Notes under the pieces: model-generated | The model's database searches: none | The model's input: the letters and a program-made list of their open reading frames with translations, nothing else | Told to the model about the DNA's origin: nothing | Position numbers and translations under genes: made by a program | Assembly: GCA_002401155.1 (NCBI GenBank) | Contig: NVSG01000001.1 | Location: 248,001-312,000 of the forward strand | Origin: Hyphomicrobiales bacterium | GTDB lineage: Bacteria; Pseudomonadota; Alphaproteobacteria; Rhizobiales; Rhizobiaceae | Direction of reading: 5' to 3' | DNA length: 64,000 nucleotides | In this document: positions 16,792-26,070 of the stretch, piece by piece | Position numbering within the stretch: the stretch's first letter is position 1 | Layout of the letters: the number at the start of each line of letters is the position of its first letter

Positions 16792-17667
16792 TCACTCGGA
16801 GGTTTCAAGCTTGTCCTGCGTCCGGTTTTCAAAATCACTGGCATCGTGGCGTTCATGCAATTGCTCAGAAGGATCACCGCCCATGCGGTTGACCATCCGT
16901 CCGCGTTTAACCGCTTTGCGCTCGGCAATTTCATCCGTCCACCGGTTAACATTGGTATAGGTATCCGTCTCAAGGAATTCGGCAGCCTCATAAACCTTAT
17001 TCTTCACCAGCGCCCCATACCAAGGCCAGATCGCCATATCCGCGATGGAATAGTCGTCACCCGCAAAAAACTGATTTTCGGCCAAATGTTGGTCGAGCAC
17101 ATCTAATTGACGCTTCGTTTCCATTGCAAAACGGTTGATTGGATACTCCATCTTAAACGGTGCATAAGCGTAAAAATGCCCGAACCCGCCGCCAAGATAA
17201 GGCGCGCTGCCCATCTGCCAGAACAACCAGTTCAAACACTCGGTCCGTTTGGCATGATCGGTAGGCAGGAACGCCCCGAATTTCTCAGCCAGATATAAAA
17301 GGATCGCTCCCGATTCAAACACCCGCGTCGGCGTATCCGTGCTGTGATCCATCAAGGCAGGAATTTTGGAGTTCGGGTTAGCGCCGACAAAGCCACTGCC
17401 AAACTGATCCCCATCACCAATCTTAATCAACCATGCATCATATTCCGCCCCGCTATGCCCAAGCGCCAAAAGTTCTTCGAGCATGATCGTAACTTTCACC
17501 CCATTGGGCGTCGCCAGAGAATAGAGCTGCAAAGGATGCTTGCCGACGGGCCGTTCCTTATCATGGGTCGCCCCGGCGATAGGCCGATTAATGCTGGCAA
17601 ACTTTCCTCCACTCTCCTTATCCCATGTCCAAACGCTAGGAGGAGTGTATTCTGATGCATCAGCCAT
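16792..17667 (-). CDS. yghU: Glutathione S-transferase-family disulfide-bond oxidoreductase YghU
   Basis: The 291-residue protein matches the E. coli YghU pattern almost throughout: VWTWDKESGGKFASINRP near the start, VGKHPLQLYSLATPNGVKV at the thioredoxin-fold entry, NPNSKIPAL and FESGAILLYLAEKFG in the glutathione site, and LHERHDASDFE at the tail. YghU binds two glutathione molecules and reduces disulfides of small thiols. Length is normal. It is transcribed away from a nucleotide-sugar dehydratase gene, 76 bp downstream of that gene's stop. Confidence 0.93.
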   Translation of the reverse strand: MADASEYTPPSVWTWDKESGGKFASINRPIAGATHDKERPVGKHPLQLYSLATPNGVKVTIMLEELLALGHSGAEYDAWLIKIGDGDQFGSGFVGANPNSKIPALMDHSTDTPTRVFESGAILLYLAEKFGAFLPTDHAKRTECLNWLFWQMGSAPYLGGGFGHFYAYAPFKMEYPINRFAMETKRQLDVLDQHLAENQFFAGDDYSIADMAIWPWYGALVKNKVYEAAEFLETDTYTNVNRWTDEIAERKAVKRGRMVNRMGGDPSEQLHERHDASDFENRTQDKLETSE

Positions 17668-17743
17668 TAGTCAAATTCCATTCATGTTTGAATTTATTAG
17701 AAAGTATATTTCCCGCTTCCCGCAATGTCGTATCACAACCCGT

Positions 17744-19600
17744 TTATCGCTGTTTATGATACCCTTCAACACACTGGACTATTAGCGCGCGCGCAGCTTT
17801 AACATCGTTGGCTTTCAATATTTTATTTAGCTTTTTCAAGGCTTTTGCAACTTGGCGCTGGGTGAGACCTTTTTCCTTTGCACGCAAAATTTTGGGATGC
17901 GGTGTACTGAGCGTTTCTTCACCAATCAGCAATTCTTCATATAACTTCTCGCCCGGACGCAGCCCCGTTGTGATGATCTCAATATCACCATCAGGGTTTT
18001 CCTCATCAGCGACCGTAAGGTCGCTCAACTCAACCATACGCCGGGCCAAATCAGCAATCTTGATGGATTCACCCATGTCCAAAACAAATATGTCCCCGCC
18101 AGTCGCCAGACTTCCGGAAATCAACACAAGGTGTGCTGCTTCAGAAATCGCCATGAAAAAACGAGTAACATCTATATGGGTAAGGGTAATCGGCCCCCCT
18201 TTTGCAATCTGTTCACGGAACAAAGGAATAACAGAGCCGGAAGAGCCCAATACATTGCCAAACCGCACCATGGAAAAAATCGTATTCTCATACCTCTTAT
18301 CGATGTCCTGTATGATCATTTCCGCAAGCCGTTTGGAGGCGCCCATTATATTGGTCGGTCGCACGGCTTTATCGGTCGAGATAAGAACAAAACGTTCAAT
18401 GCCAGCTTTCGCAGCCACCTCCGCCATGGTCTGCGTTCCCAACACATTATTGCGCAACCCTGCCAGTTCGTTTGCTTCCACCAGCGGAACATGTTTGTAA
18501 GCGGCAGCGTGGAAGATGATTTGAACGTTATGTTTGGATAACACATGAGCCACAGTTTCAGCATCACAAACCGATCCCAATACTGTCTCAATTTTAATCC
18601 CACGTTTTTTCATCAATGACATGAGCTCACGCTCAATCTGATAAAGAGCAATTTCTGATTGTTCAAACAAGACAAGCTTGGAAGGTCCAAATTTCAATAT
18701 TTGTCTGCACAATTCAGAGCCAATGGAACCACCGGCGCCTGTAATCATTATTGATTTTTTACGATAACTTTTGGCAACCTCTGGATCAATCAAATCCAGT
18801 TTCTCCCTGCCAAGCAATTCATCAGATGCAACAGATCTCAAACCTTCCAGAATATTCTTGCCAGAAATCAGTTCCACATACGAAGGCAACACCTGCACAT
18901 CGCAGGGAAGATGCTCCAATCTTTGAATAATTTCCCGCCTGCGAGCCTTGCCGATGGAAGGCATGGCAATAAGAATACGGCGTATTTTTTTGTCACGAAC
19001 AAGCCTGTCCAGCGCGTTTGGTGAATGAACAGGCAACCCTGCAAAAATGAATTTTTGCAACCTCACATTATCATCAATAAAGGCAACCGGGTTCACTTCG
19101 CTGGATTGGCGCAAAGCAGAAACAATTTGAATACCGGCTGAGCCTGCACCGTATATTAAAACGGGTATGCGAGTTGTTTTTGCGTTCTGCAACAGGTTCA
19201 AAATGAAAAGGCCCAAGAGGCGCGTGGAAACAGAACCTACAAAAAACAAAGTCCCGAATATTATAGGAATGGAACGCGGCGCAAAAGAAGCAGACAAAAA
19301 GCTTAAACTCATTGCCGTGAGAGCCAGCATCACAGAACAAATGGCAATCCGTTGAACGCCTTGTATTTCAAACGCATGGATCTTGTTTTTCGGCAGACCA
19401 AGTATGGTCGCATAAAAGCCGCCGATGAACATAAAGAGCACCATCACCAGCCAATAATTCTCAAGTTCATCAAGAGCAAAAGCTCTGCCAAACCGTAATA
19501 CATACGCAATATAAAACGCGATAGCGACTGTTACTACGTCAATCGTAAGCAGAATGATCCACTTATTTCTACGCGACAGATTATCAATAAAGTCGTTCAT
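17744..19600 (-). CDS. Membrane-anchored UDP-sugar 4,6-dehydratase (CapD/WbpM/FlaA1-like)
   Basis: The 618-residue protein has four N-terminal membrane helices (residues 15-140). A first Rossmann-like domain follows with GAGSAGIQIV near 150. The catalytic short-chain-dehydrogenase domain has GAGGSIGSELCRQI near 290 and STDKAVRPTNIMGASKR near 410. Met in place of the usual catalytic Tyr in the Y-x-x-x-K motif is characteristic of WbpM-type dehydratases. The enzyme makes 4-keto-6-deoxy UDP-GlcNAc derivatives for surface polysaccharide. ATG 19600 is chosen over a TTG at 19609. No other polysaccharide genes flank it; the 280-bp gap to cysK shows nothing clear. Confidence 0.92.
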   Translation of the reverse strand: MNDFIDNLSRRNKWIILLTIDVVTVAIAFYIAYVLRFGRAFALDELENYWLVMVLFMFIGGFYATILGLPKNKIHAFEIQGVQRIAICSVMLALTAMSLSFLSASFAPRSIPIIFGTLFFVGSVSTRLLGLFILNLLQNAKTTRIPVLIYGAGSAGIQIVSALRQSSEVNPVAFIDDNVRLQKFIFAGLPVHSPNALDRLVRDKKIRRILIAMPSIGKARRREIIQRLEHLPCDVQVLPSYVELISGKNILEGLRSVASDELLGREKLDLIDPEVAKSYRKKSIMITGAGGSIGSELCRQILKFGPSKLVLFEQSEIALYQIERELMSLMKKRGIKIETVLGSVCDAETVAHVLSKHNVQIIFHAAAYKHVPLVEANELAGLRNNVLGTQTMAEVAAKAGIERFVLISTDKAVRPTNIMGASKRLAEMIIQDIDKRYENTIFSMVRFGNVLGSSGSVIPLFREQIAKGGPITLTHIDVTRFFMAISEAAHLVLISGSLATGGDIFVLDMGESIKIADLARRMVELSDLTVADEENPDGDIEIITTGLRPGEKLYEELLIGEETLSTPHPKILRAKEKGLTQRQVAKALKKLNKILKANDVKAARALIVQCVEGYHKQR

Positions 19601-19880
19601 GTTTTTCAAAAACTAGAGTTACGGTTGATCTTTGGCAGGACTTGCTACGTGTAAGTGAAAGACTGTCTATGTCAAGCTGAAACTCCTTACAAAACAAGCC
19701 TTTTGAGGGGATAGTTACCCATTCCAAATACTTTATAAGCGACCGAATTCTGTGGATTCAGTCGCTTAGTCTGTCTTGAAGCTCTTAAGCAAATGGATTG
19801 CGCGCCATCTTCCAATTTATTGATGATGTTTATCGCACCAAAAAGATGAAGGCGGGAGGTAAAACATCCCTCCCCAATTG

Positions 19881-20954
19881 TCACCCCATGTGAAAGCCTG
19901 GCGTGGAATTTGAAAGAGCAACCTCTTCCTCATTCATCTCTTCTTCGACGCCCTCAAACAGTGGCGAAGAAAGATAGCGCTCGCCCGTATCAGGCAATAT
20001 AGCCAAAATTACGGTTCCGGGCTTTGCCGTTTCGGCAATTTTCAGGGCTACCGCAACGGTTGCGCCAGCGCTAATGCCGGTGAAAATGCCTTCTTTTCGA
20101 GCAAGATCGCGCGCTGTCGCCAGACCATCAGGCCCGGCAACCGGGATAAGCTCATCGTAGAGATTATCATCGATGGCTTCCTGCAATACGTGAGGAATGA
20201 AATCCGGTGTCCAACCCTGCATTGGATGCGGATTGAACGCTGGATGGCTCTCAGCAGGCGAATTGTTGTCATTGCGCGCCTGAACGTGACCACTACCGAT
20301 GAGGCCAGCATTAGCAGGTTCTGCCAGAATAATTTTTGTATCAGGACGCTCTTTACGCAAAACCCGCGCAACACCGGTAACTGTTCCGCCAGTGCCATAG
20401 CCGGAAACGAAATAATCCAGACTGTCGCCCTTAAAATCAGCAAGGATTTCGCGTGCGGTGGTATTTTCATGAATTTTGGCATTTGCTTCGGTTTCAAACT
20501 GGCTGGCAAGGAACCAGCCATTGGCTTCCGCCAGTTCGGTAGCCTTTTGATACATACCAAAGCCCTTGGCTTCTGCCGGTGTCAGGACAACTTTCGCGCC
20601 AAGAAACCGCATCAGTTTACGCCGTTCCACCGAGAAACTAGCAGCCATGGTCAAAACCAGTGGATAGCCCTTCGCAGCACAAACCATCGCCAGCCCGATG
20701 CCGGTATTACCAGAGGTAGCCTCAACCACAGTCTGCCCCGGCTTCAAAGCACCACTGCGCTCAGCTTCCTCGATAATGGAAATCGCCAAACGATCTTTCA
20801 CAGAAGAAGCTGGATTGAAAAACTCGGCCTTCACATAGACCCGAACGCCTTCGGGTGCCATTTTATTCAGGCGAATGCAGGGCGTGTTGCCGATGGTATC
20901 AAGAACACTATCATAAAGCTGCCCCCGACCGTCCGTTGTACGTGATGATGCCAT
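19881..20954 (-). CDS. cysK: Cysteine synthase A (O-acetylserine sulfhydrylase)
   Basis: The 357-residue PLP enzyme joins O-acetylserine and sulfide to form cysteine. The PLP lysine is in NPASSVKDRL near residue 55, the substrate loop is EATSGNTGIG near 85, and the phosphate loop is GTGGTVTG near 190. It differs from E. coli CysK (323 residues) by a longer loop around residues 230-255 (GHVQARNDNN...HPMQGW) and a Glu-rich C-terminal extension of about 25 residues. ATG has a GAGAGGAAC ribosome site. It is a single gene. Confidence 0.92.
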   Translation of the reverse strand: MASSRTTDGRGQLYDSVLDTIGNTPCIRLNKMAPEGVRVYVKAEFFNPASSVKDRLAISIIEEAERSGALKPGQTVVEATSGNTGIGLAMVCAAKGYPLVLTMAASFSVERRKLMRFLGAKVVLTPAEAKGFGMYQKATELAEANGWFLASQFETEANAKIHENTTAREILADFKGDSLDYFVSGYGTGGTVTGVARVLRKERPDTKIILAEPANAGLIGSGHVQARNDNNSPAESHPAFNPHPMQGWTPDFIPHVLQEAIDDNLYDELIPVAGPDGLATARDLARKEGIFTGISAGATVAVALKIAETAKPGTVILAILPDTGERYLSSPLFEGVEEEMNEEEVALSNSTPGFHMG

Positions 20955-21126
20955 GATGATGTTCCTCTCAAAGAATAACTAGAATGCAATATCGCAAGCC
21001 CCTCGCGCGAGATATTAAACTGTGAGAAGGCCGTTTGCCAGTAGAGATTGTGGGAATATTTTTGCTGATAGAAAGTAATAATTAGCATATTCACCTTGGT
21101 GGGCACATGAACATGGTCAAGGAAAG

Positions 21127-21384
21127 CTACACATCACCGTCGAGTTGAGCCAAATCTTGACTGCCGTCCTCCTCCGCGTCATCTGGGCCTTCTTCGTCAA
21201 CTCTGAGCGGTGCTTGAGAATTGTCAATATTCAGGGACGCTGCCAGAAATCCAGCTGCCGCTAATGTGGGCACGACATAGACCATTTTATCAGTAAGGTA
21301 GGCCACGGAATAGGAAGGTATAAGAACGATGAATGCCCTTATCAGGGCTACTTTGAGGTGGATTTTATCAAAATGCTGAAACAT
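21127..21384 (-). CDS. Possible small membrane protein with acidic tail
   Basis: The 85-residue ORF is not recognised. It has two hydrophobic stretches (about residues 12-30 and 34-50) and a strongly acidic C-terminal third (EEGPDDAEEDGSQD). ATG at 21384 has a GAAGAG nine or ten bases upstream. It is credible by composition, but there is no family evidence and no operon partner. Confidence 0.4.
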   Translation of the reverse strand: MFQHFDKIHLKVALIRAFIVLIPSYSVAYLTDKMVYVVPTLAAAGFLAASLNIDNSQAPLRVDEEGPDDAEEDGSQDLAQLDGDV

Positions 21385-21640
21385 CTGGCCAAGCTCTTCA
21401 CATTTGGGCTAATTTGTAACGGGATTATTGGAGAACCAATCATCACTGGTGACGCACAATTGCAGCTTATCGTGAATTTTCTCAATTCAATCCAGTAAGA
21501 CTAACTAGAGAGACAATATTCTAACACTCCGAGTTACATTATTTCCCGCATTCGGAATGAAATTTTCTTATGAAGCCAGCAAAGTTTCCACGAAAAAAGT
21601 ATTTTTTCATTTCCCTACCCTTCATTCTACTTCCTCTTAC

Positions 21641-21712
21641 TAAACACCAAAAAACCTGCGAAGTCTCCCCACAGGTTTCAAATTCACATCACAACTAAAC
21701 CATTGCGATTTC
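21641..21712. repeat. Direct repeat copy A (terminator plus flank), partner at 22881-22949
   Basis: About 70 bases align with 22881-22949, including the identical loop AAGTCTCCC and the flank CAACTAAACCATT. Stem bases differ in a compensating way (ACCTG/CAGGT here, ACCGG/CCGGT there). Copies A and B bracket the PAP2-family gene. Confidence 0.75.
21647..21678 (-). terminator. Rho-independent terminator downstream of the PAP2-family gene
   Basis: On the minus strand a stem AAACCTGT-G pairs with CGCAGGTTT around a ten-base loop, with one mismatch, and is followed by a run of six T. It lies about 115 bp after the stop of the PAP2-family gene. Confidence 0.7.
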
Positions 21713-21792
21713 TACGGGCTACCAATCCGTAGATTACGGACACCTTGGTTGACGTGGACATTATTGAGAAACTGTAATTTTTAAACCCAACT

Positions 21793-22779
21793 TCAAAGTA
21801 TCCCGATTGGCAAATCATCGTCCTTCATACCCATTTTTCGCCCTGACCATCGGTAATATATCCACACCGAGAATATCGCGACTACAATGCCGCCTATCAT
21901 ATCTGACAGATAATGACCGCCAAATACCGGGATCGCTGAGGCCATTAGAACGTTGAAAATCACAAACACCGGAAAAGCCAATGTGCGCCGTGTCACCCAT
22001 GTCATAAGCAGCGCCATTACCATGTGGTAAGAGGGAAACGTTATCAGCCCCGTAATGTGATCCATCTCAATATATTTCATGGTTCCATCATGGACAGGCA
22101 GCAGATGAATGAGGAAAAATCTGCCCGAATGAGGAGCAATATTGGCATGTAGTTCTGCAGCTGGTTGGTAGAAATGATATGCTCCCCCGGCAGGAACAAG
22201 TGCCCCTATAACGATGGTTATCATCATGGAGATGGCAAATAGCATGGCAAATTCGCGCAGTCTTTCCATTTTCCCCAGCAGCAGCAAGGTTGCCCCGGTC
22301 AAAATGGTGAAAAAATGCAACATATCGTAGGATTGCTGTAGAATATTCACGATGGTCGGATGACTGTTAATCCAAGCCAGATGGGCTAACCAATCGAACC
22401 CCATAACGCTTTCCATCTGCGCCAGACGAGCATCGGCCCATGGAAAACCCAGCGCGTGAGCCAAGTAATTCAGCACATTGGCTTGCTTCCCGAAAAAGAA
22501 GAAAAATGCAATTGTAAAACCGAGAATTGCCAGCCTGTCTTGATCGCGATGCGACAGAACTGCGGCAGCGACCAACAAACCGGCGAAAAATACAAACTCA
22601 ACCCAGCTGGCCCCAAAGGTGAGGCTGAAACCGGCGAGCGGTATCCAGATTATTTCCACCACAACCAATATAGCACAGACAATCCAGGCCAAAGGGTGTG
22701 GAAAAAACCATGAGGATACAGGTTTATAACCGCTGGCAGCGCGTTGGGTAAGTTCAACACTTTGGGCAATATCTGTCAC
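21793..22779 (-). CDS. PAP2-superfamily integral membrane phosphatase/transferase
   Basis: The 328-residue protein has about seven to nine membrane helices. Motifs near residues 247 (TFPSYHM) and 290 (GGHYLSDMIGG) correspond to the PSxH and GHxxxD catalytic motifs of PAP2 phosphatases, here in the variant used by the inositolphosphotransferase/AUR1-like (PAP2_3) branch. It probably acts on a lipid phosphate or isoprenyl phosphate at the periplasmic face. The start appears to be GTG at 22779; no nearby ATG is in frame. The gene is flanked by two related terminator repeats, suggesting local insertion or duplication. Confidence 0.82.
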   Translation of the reverse strand: MTDIAQSVELTQRAASGYKPVSSWFFPHPLAWIVCAILVVVEIIWIPLAGFSLTFGASWVEFVFFAGLLVAAAVLSHRDQDRLAILGFTIAFFFFFGKQANVLNYLAHALGFPWADARLAQMESVMGFDWLAHLAWINSHPTIVNILQQSYDMLHFFTILTGATLLLLGKMERLREFAMLFAISMMITIVIGALVPAGGAYHFYQPAAELHANIAPHSGRFFLIHLLPVHDGTMKYIEMDHITGLITFPSYHMVMALLMTWVTRRTLAFPVFVIFNVLMASAIPVFGGHYLSDMIGGIVVAIFSVWIYYRWSGRKMGMKDDDLPIGIL

Positions 22780-22880
22780 ACAATATCTCGCGTTGTAGCC
22801 TTCGATAAATCCACGTAAAAATACCCCAGACGCTTTAAGATATTGTAAAGTCGGCGGTTCTCCTCAGCAAACCTGCTAAT

Positions 22881-22915
22881 TAAAACAAAACCGGCGAAGT
22901 CTCCCACGCCGGTTT
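22881..22915 (-). terminator. Rho-independent terminator of the IorAB-like operon
   Basis: On the minus strand, AAACCGGCG (complement 22907-22915) and CGCCGGTTT (complement 22888-22896) form a perfect nine-pair stem around a ten-base loop, followed by TTTTGTTTTA. It begins 24 bases after the large-subunit stop codon. Confidence 0.9.
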
Positions 22916-22949
22916 CAAACTCAAATCTCAACTAAACCATTACGCTTTC
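22881..22949. repeat. Direct repeat copy B (terminator plus end of the IorB-like gene)
   Basis: This is the partner of 21641-21712. The repeat begins in the last codons of the IorB-like gene and extends through its terminator. Because it includes the native gene end, copy B is likely the original. Confidence 0.75.
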
Positions 22950-25261
22950 AGCTGATCACCAATCGGCAAATTGCGAATGCGTTGGCCAGTGGCGTTGAAG
23001 ATTGCGTTGGTTAGTGCCGGAATGAAAGGTGGCACTCCCGGCTCGCCGACGCCCGTTGCATGAACTTCGAACGGGTGGTCGGTGATGTGCGCATGGACGG
23101 TAGTCGGGAAGTTGGAATTCCGCGTCATTTCATAGTCGTGGAAATTGCCTTCCTGAACCGCGCCATCTTCAAACGTAATGCCTGAATACATCGCAACCGT
23201 CATGCCGAAGACGCAAGCGCCCTGCATCTGGCTGCGCACGCGCTCGGGGTTTGCCACATAGCCAGCGTCGATTGCCACATGGGCCTCCGGCACAGTTAGT
23301 TTGCCATCAACCACTTTCACATGCACCGCCGTTGCCACATAGGAAACGAAGCTGCGATGAACCGCTATGCCTAGCCCTTCGCCTTTGGGTAATTCCTTGC
23401 CCCAGCCTGCTTTTTCCGCAACCGTATTCAGCACAGCTTTCAGGCGCGCTGTATCAAAGGGGAACTCGTCATAGGGTTCGCCCTGATTCCAATAAGCCTG
23501 CGGCAGACCGTTTTTCTCCCAGTCGAGATTACGATCAGAACCGATCAACTCTAATAGGAATTCCTTCTGGTCCCTGCCTAATGCATGAGCCAATTCAGCC
23601 GTTGCCGATTGCACCGCAAATGCACGAGGAATATTGGATACCGAACGATACCAGCCAACCCGCGTATGAGCCATAGCCTTGCACTGCTCGGCTGAGATGT
23701 TTTCAATCTCATAGGGCAAGTTTTCCAAACCCATACCGATTTCCACCGGGTGCTGAACACCAGCATCAGGAGCAAAGGTTGAAAGGAATGACGGAGCAGC
23801 ACTGCGATGACGCCACGCAATTACCTTATCATCGGCATTAAGACCAATGTCGATTTTTTCAACCGATGAAGTGTGGTAATAGCTGTGCTGGATATCATCT
23901 TCACGAGTCCATTGAACACGAACCGGCGCGCCAACTTCCTTGGAAAGAAACGCAGCTTCGGTAGCAAAATCAGCCTTGGACTTGCGGCCAAAACCACCGC
24001 CCAGAAGCGTGACGTTTACGCGTACGTCCTCTTCCTTCAAACCGACATATTCGGCCGTATCGGTACGCGCCGTATAAGGGCTTTGTACCGGTGCCCATAT
24101 TTCCAGTTTGCCATCGGCATAGTTTGCAATCGCTGCCGGTGGCTCCATGGGCGCATGGGCCAGATGGGGCTGGTAATATTCGACAGTGAACACTTTTGCA
24201 GCGCTTTCAAGGGTACCATCGGCATCGCCCTGCGAGCGGACAGATGAACCCGGCGCATTGGCCGAAGCACGAAGCTCCTTCTCGTAATCGGCTGTATTGA
24301 ACGAACCATGCTCGCCAAGGTCCCACTCGATTTCGAGTGCATCGCGGCCCTTAATGGCTGCCCATGTGTTCTTAGCAATAACCGCAACGCCGCCTTTTGG
24401 CTTGAACTTGGAACCAAGACCTGCAACCGGGATCATCACGATTTTTTCAACACCGGCAACAGCCAGAGCTGCTTTATCATTCACAGATTTTACAATTGCA
24501 CCAACAGCAGGCGAACGCGCAATAACTGCGTATTTCATACCCGGCAGACCGACATCAGCACCGTAAACCGCCTTACCGGTAGTGATATCATGCAGATCAT
24601 AAATCTGTACGGCACCCTTGCCGATATAACGGAATTCCTTCTCGTCTTTAAAACGAAGGTTTTCACGAGCAGGTACGTCCAGCCCCATTGCAGCTTCGGC
24701 CAAGTCACCATAGCCGAGGCGTTTACCCAGCGTTTTGTGAACCACCTGATGATTAACAGCCCGCACATTGGAAATATCAGTATCCCAAACCTTAGCGGCG
24801 GCTTGTTCAAGCATGTAGCGAACGGAAGCGCCAATTTCGCGCATGGGCTGAATGTGGTGACGAAGCGAACGGCTACCATCGGTATTCTGGTTGCCGTATT
24901 TTTTCTCGTCGCCCTCAGCCTGCACGATTTTGACCTGATCCCAATCGGCATCCATCTCATCAGCAACGATCATCGGAAGCGTGGTTCTGGAACCAGTCCC
25001 CATTTCGGAGCGATGCGCCATGATGGTGATTGTGCCATCTTTATCAATCGAAACGAACGCATGCGGATTATTGACCACGCCATTTGGCATGGACGTTCCC
25101 GCATGAGGATATGGGTCCAGCGCCATGGCAGGCATAACCTGTATGGCAACAGCAAAGCCGGTAATGCCCGCAAGCAGCGAACGACGACTAACATTCTGGA
25201 TGATTGAAACGCCAGCATCCTCAGACGGATTAGCAGCATTGTATTTGTTCATATGTAACAT
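22940..25261 (-). CDS. Molybdenum hydroxylase large subunit, isoquinoline 1-oxidoreductase beta-like, exported by Tat
   Basis: This 773-residue molybdopterin-binding subunit belongs to the IorB branch. A twin-arginine signal is seen near residue 25 (SRRSLLAGITGFAVAIQVM), so the holoenzyme is likely periplasmic. Cofactor motifs include GGGFGRKSKADF near residue 430 and WTREDDIQ; a GVGEPGVPP near the C terminus carries the conserved active-site Glu. IorB-type enzymes oxidise N-heterocycles or aldehydes. ATG 25261 follows GGGAG by seven bases and comes just after the small-subunit stop. There is no attached cytochrome gene. A strong terminator follows. Confidence 0.92.
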   Translation of the reverse strand: MLHMNKYNAANPSEDAGVSIIQNVSRRSLLAGITGFAVAIQVMPAMALDPYPHAGTSMPNGVVNNPHAFVSIDKDGTITIMAHRSEMGTGSRTTLPMIVADEMDADWDQVKIVQAEGDEKKYGNQNTDGSRSLRHHIQPMREIGASVRYMLEQAAAKVWDTDISNVRAVNHQVVHKTLGKRLGYGDLAEAAMGLDVPARENLRFKDEKEFRYIGKGAVQIYDLHDITTGKAVYGADVGLPGMKYAVIARSPAVGAIVKSVNDKAALAVAGVEKIVMIPVAGLGSKFKPKGGVAVIAKNTWAAIKGRDALEIEWDLGEHGSFNTADYEKELRASANAPGSSVRSQGDADGTLESAAKVFTVEYYQPHLAHAPMEPPAAIANYADGKLEIWAPVQSPYTARTDTAEYVGLKEEDVRVNVTLLGGGFGRKSKADFATEAAFLSKEVGAPVRVQWTREDDIQHSYYHTSSVEKIDIGLNADDKVIAWRHRSAAPSFLSTFAPDAGVQHPVEIGMGLENLPYEIENISAEQCKAMAHTRVGWYRSVSNIPRAFAVQSATAELAHALGRDQKEFLLELIGSDRNLDWEKNGLPQAYWNQGEPYDEFPFDTARLKAVLNTVAEKAGWGKELPKGEGLGIAVHRSFVSYVATAVHVKVVDGKLTVPEAHVAIDAGYVANPERVRSQMQGACVFGMTVAMYSGITFEDGAVQEGNFHDYEMTRNSNFPTTVHAHITDHPFEVHATGVGEPGVPPFIPALTNAIFNATGQRIRNLPIGDQLKA

Positions 25262-25263
25262 GA

Positions 25264-25716
25264 TTAAACTCCCGTCGAGGCTTGTTTGACGGCAGAATTG
25301 ATGCGCTGATAACAGCCACACCGACAGATATTGCCTTCCATGCCCGCCTGAATTTCCGCATCCGTTGGATTAGGATTTTCAGTCAGCAAGGATACCGCCT
25401 GCATGATTTGGCCGGACTGACAGAAACCACATTGTGGCACATTCTGATCACGCCATGCCACTTGCACAGGATGATTACCGTCTTCGCTCAAACCTTCGAT
25501 TGTTGTGATGGATTTGCCAGCGGCTTGCGACACACTGGTCTGGCAGGATCGTACCGCGACCCCATCCACATGCACGGTGCACGCACCGCAAAGACCCGCG
25601 CCGCAACCAAATTTGGTGCCGGGCAAACCCAGCTCATCACGGATGAACCACAATAGTGGTGTATCCATATCGCCGTCGAATTCTTTCGCGACATTGTTGA
25701 CAGTAAACTTAACCAT
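25264..25716 (-). CDS. Molybdenum hydroxylase small subunit, [2Fe-2S] (IorA-like)
   Basis: The 150-residue iron-sulfur subunit has CGAGLCGAC near residue 40 for the ferredoxin-type cluster, and CGFCQSG and CRCGCY for the second cluster. It has no signal of its own and would ride through the Tat system with the large subunit, which follows two bases downstream. ATG has GGGAGG six bases before it. This is the first gene of the two-gene operon, and the length is typical for IorA. Confidence 0.93.
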   Translation of the reverse strand: MVKFTVNNVAKEFDGDMDTPLLWFIRDELGLPGTKFGCGAGLCGACTVHVDGVAVRSCQTSVSQAAGKSITTIEGLSEDGNHPVQVAWRDQNVPQCGFCQSGQIMQAVSLLTENPNPTDAEIQAGMEGNICRCGCYQRINSAVKQASTGV

Positions 25717-26070
25717 GTAAAACCTCCCGCTTTCACAAATATGCTGAGTTAATAAGTCAGGATTATCAGTGACGCCTCAACATTACGTCAAGTATTGACC
25801 AATTGAATGACCAATACGAATATCCATATCCCTCCTATGGCAGAAAATATCTGCCGGAAATTAACCTATACTACAATTATGGCTAAACCTGAACTTGTTA
25901 ATTGGTATATGTGGACAAGTAATTTCTATACTTTTGTTCCAATTTCCTGAGGTCGGGTTTAGTATCCGCCCGCCGTCACTATTTTTCAGGCATCCAGATT
26001 ACCTGCTTAAGGCAAATTTATTACAATCTGCGTAATCTTTGATTACAGCATATGGAAGGTATAATTTCGA
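25717..26070. promoter_or_regulatory. Divergent upstream region of the IorAB-like operon
   Basis: This 354-bp AT-rich region has no other gene. It holds two exact TGACCAAT octamers at 25796-25803 and 25808-25815, a 12-base period, about 85 bases upstream of the small-subunit start. Read on the minus strand these are ATTGGTCA repeats that could bind an activator next to the promoter. No regulator gene is adjacent. Confidence 0.45.

Larger units (their letters stand above)
21385..21792. other. Intergenic region downstream of the PAP2 gene, with a terminator
   Basis: This AT-rich 408-bp region has no supported ORF. It contains a terminator-like hairpin on the minus strand (21647-21678) that is a diverged copy of the one at 22881-22915. 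The rest shows no clear signal. Confidence 0.5.

Noticed and set aside
19687-19884. 65-codon minus-strand frame after cysK
   Set aside because: No ribosome site, no hydrophobic or family pattern, and it begins at the very end of cysK.
24308-25207. 299-codon plus-strand frame
   Set aside because: Antisense shadow of the IorB-like gene; no domain, and the minus-strand gene has full motif support.
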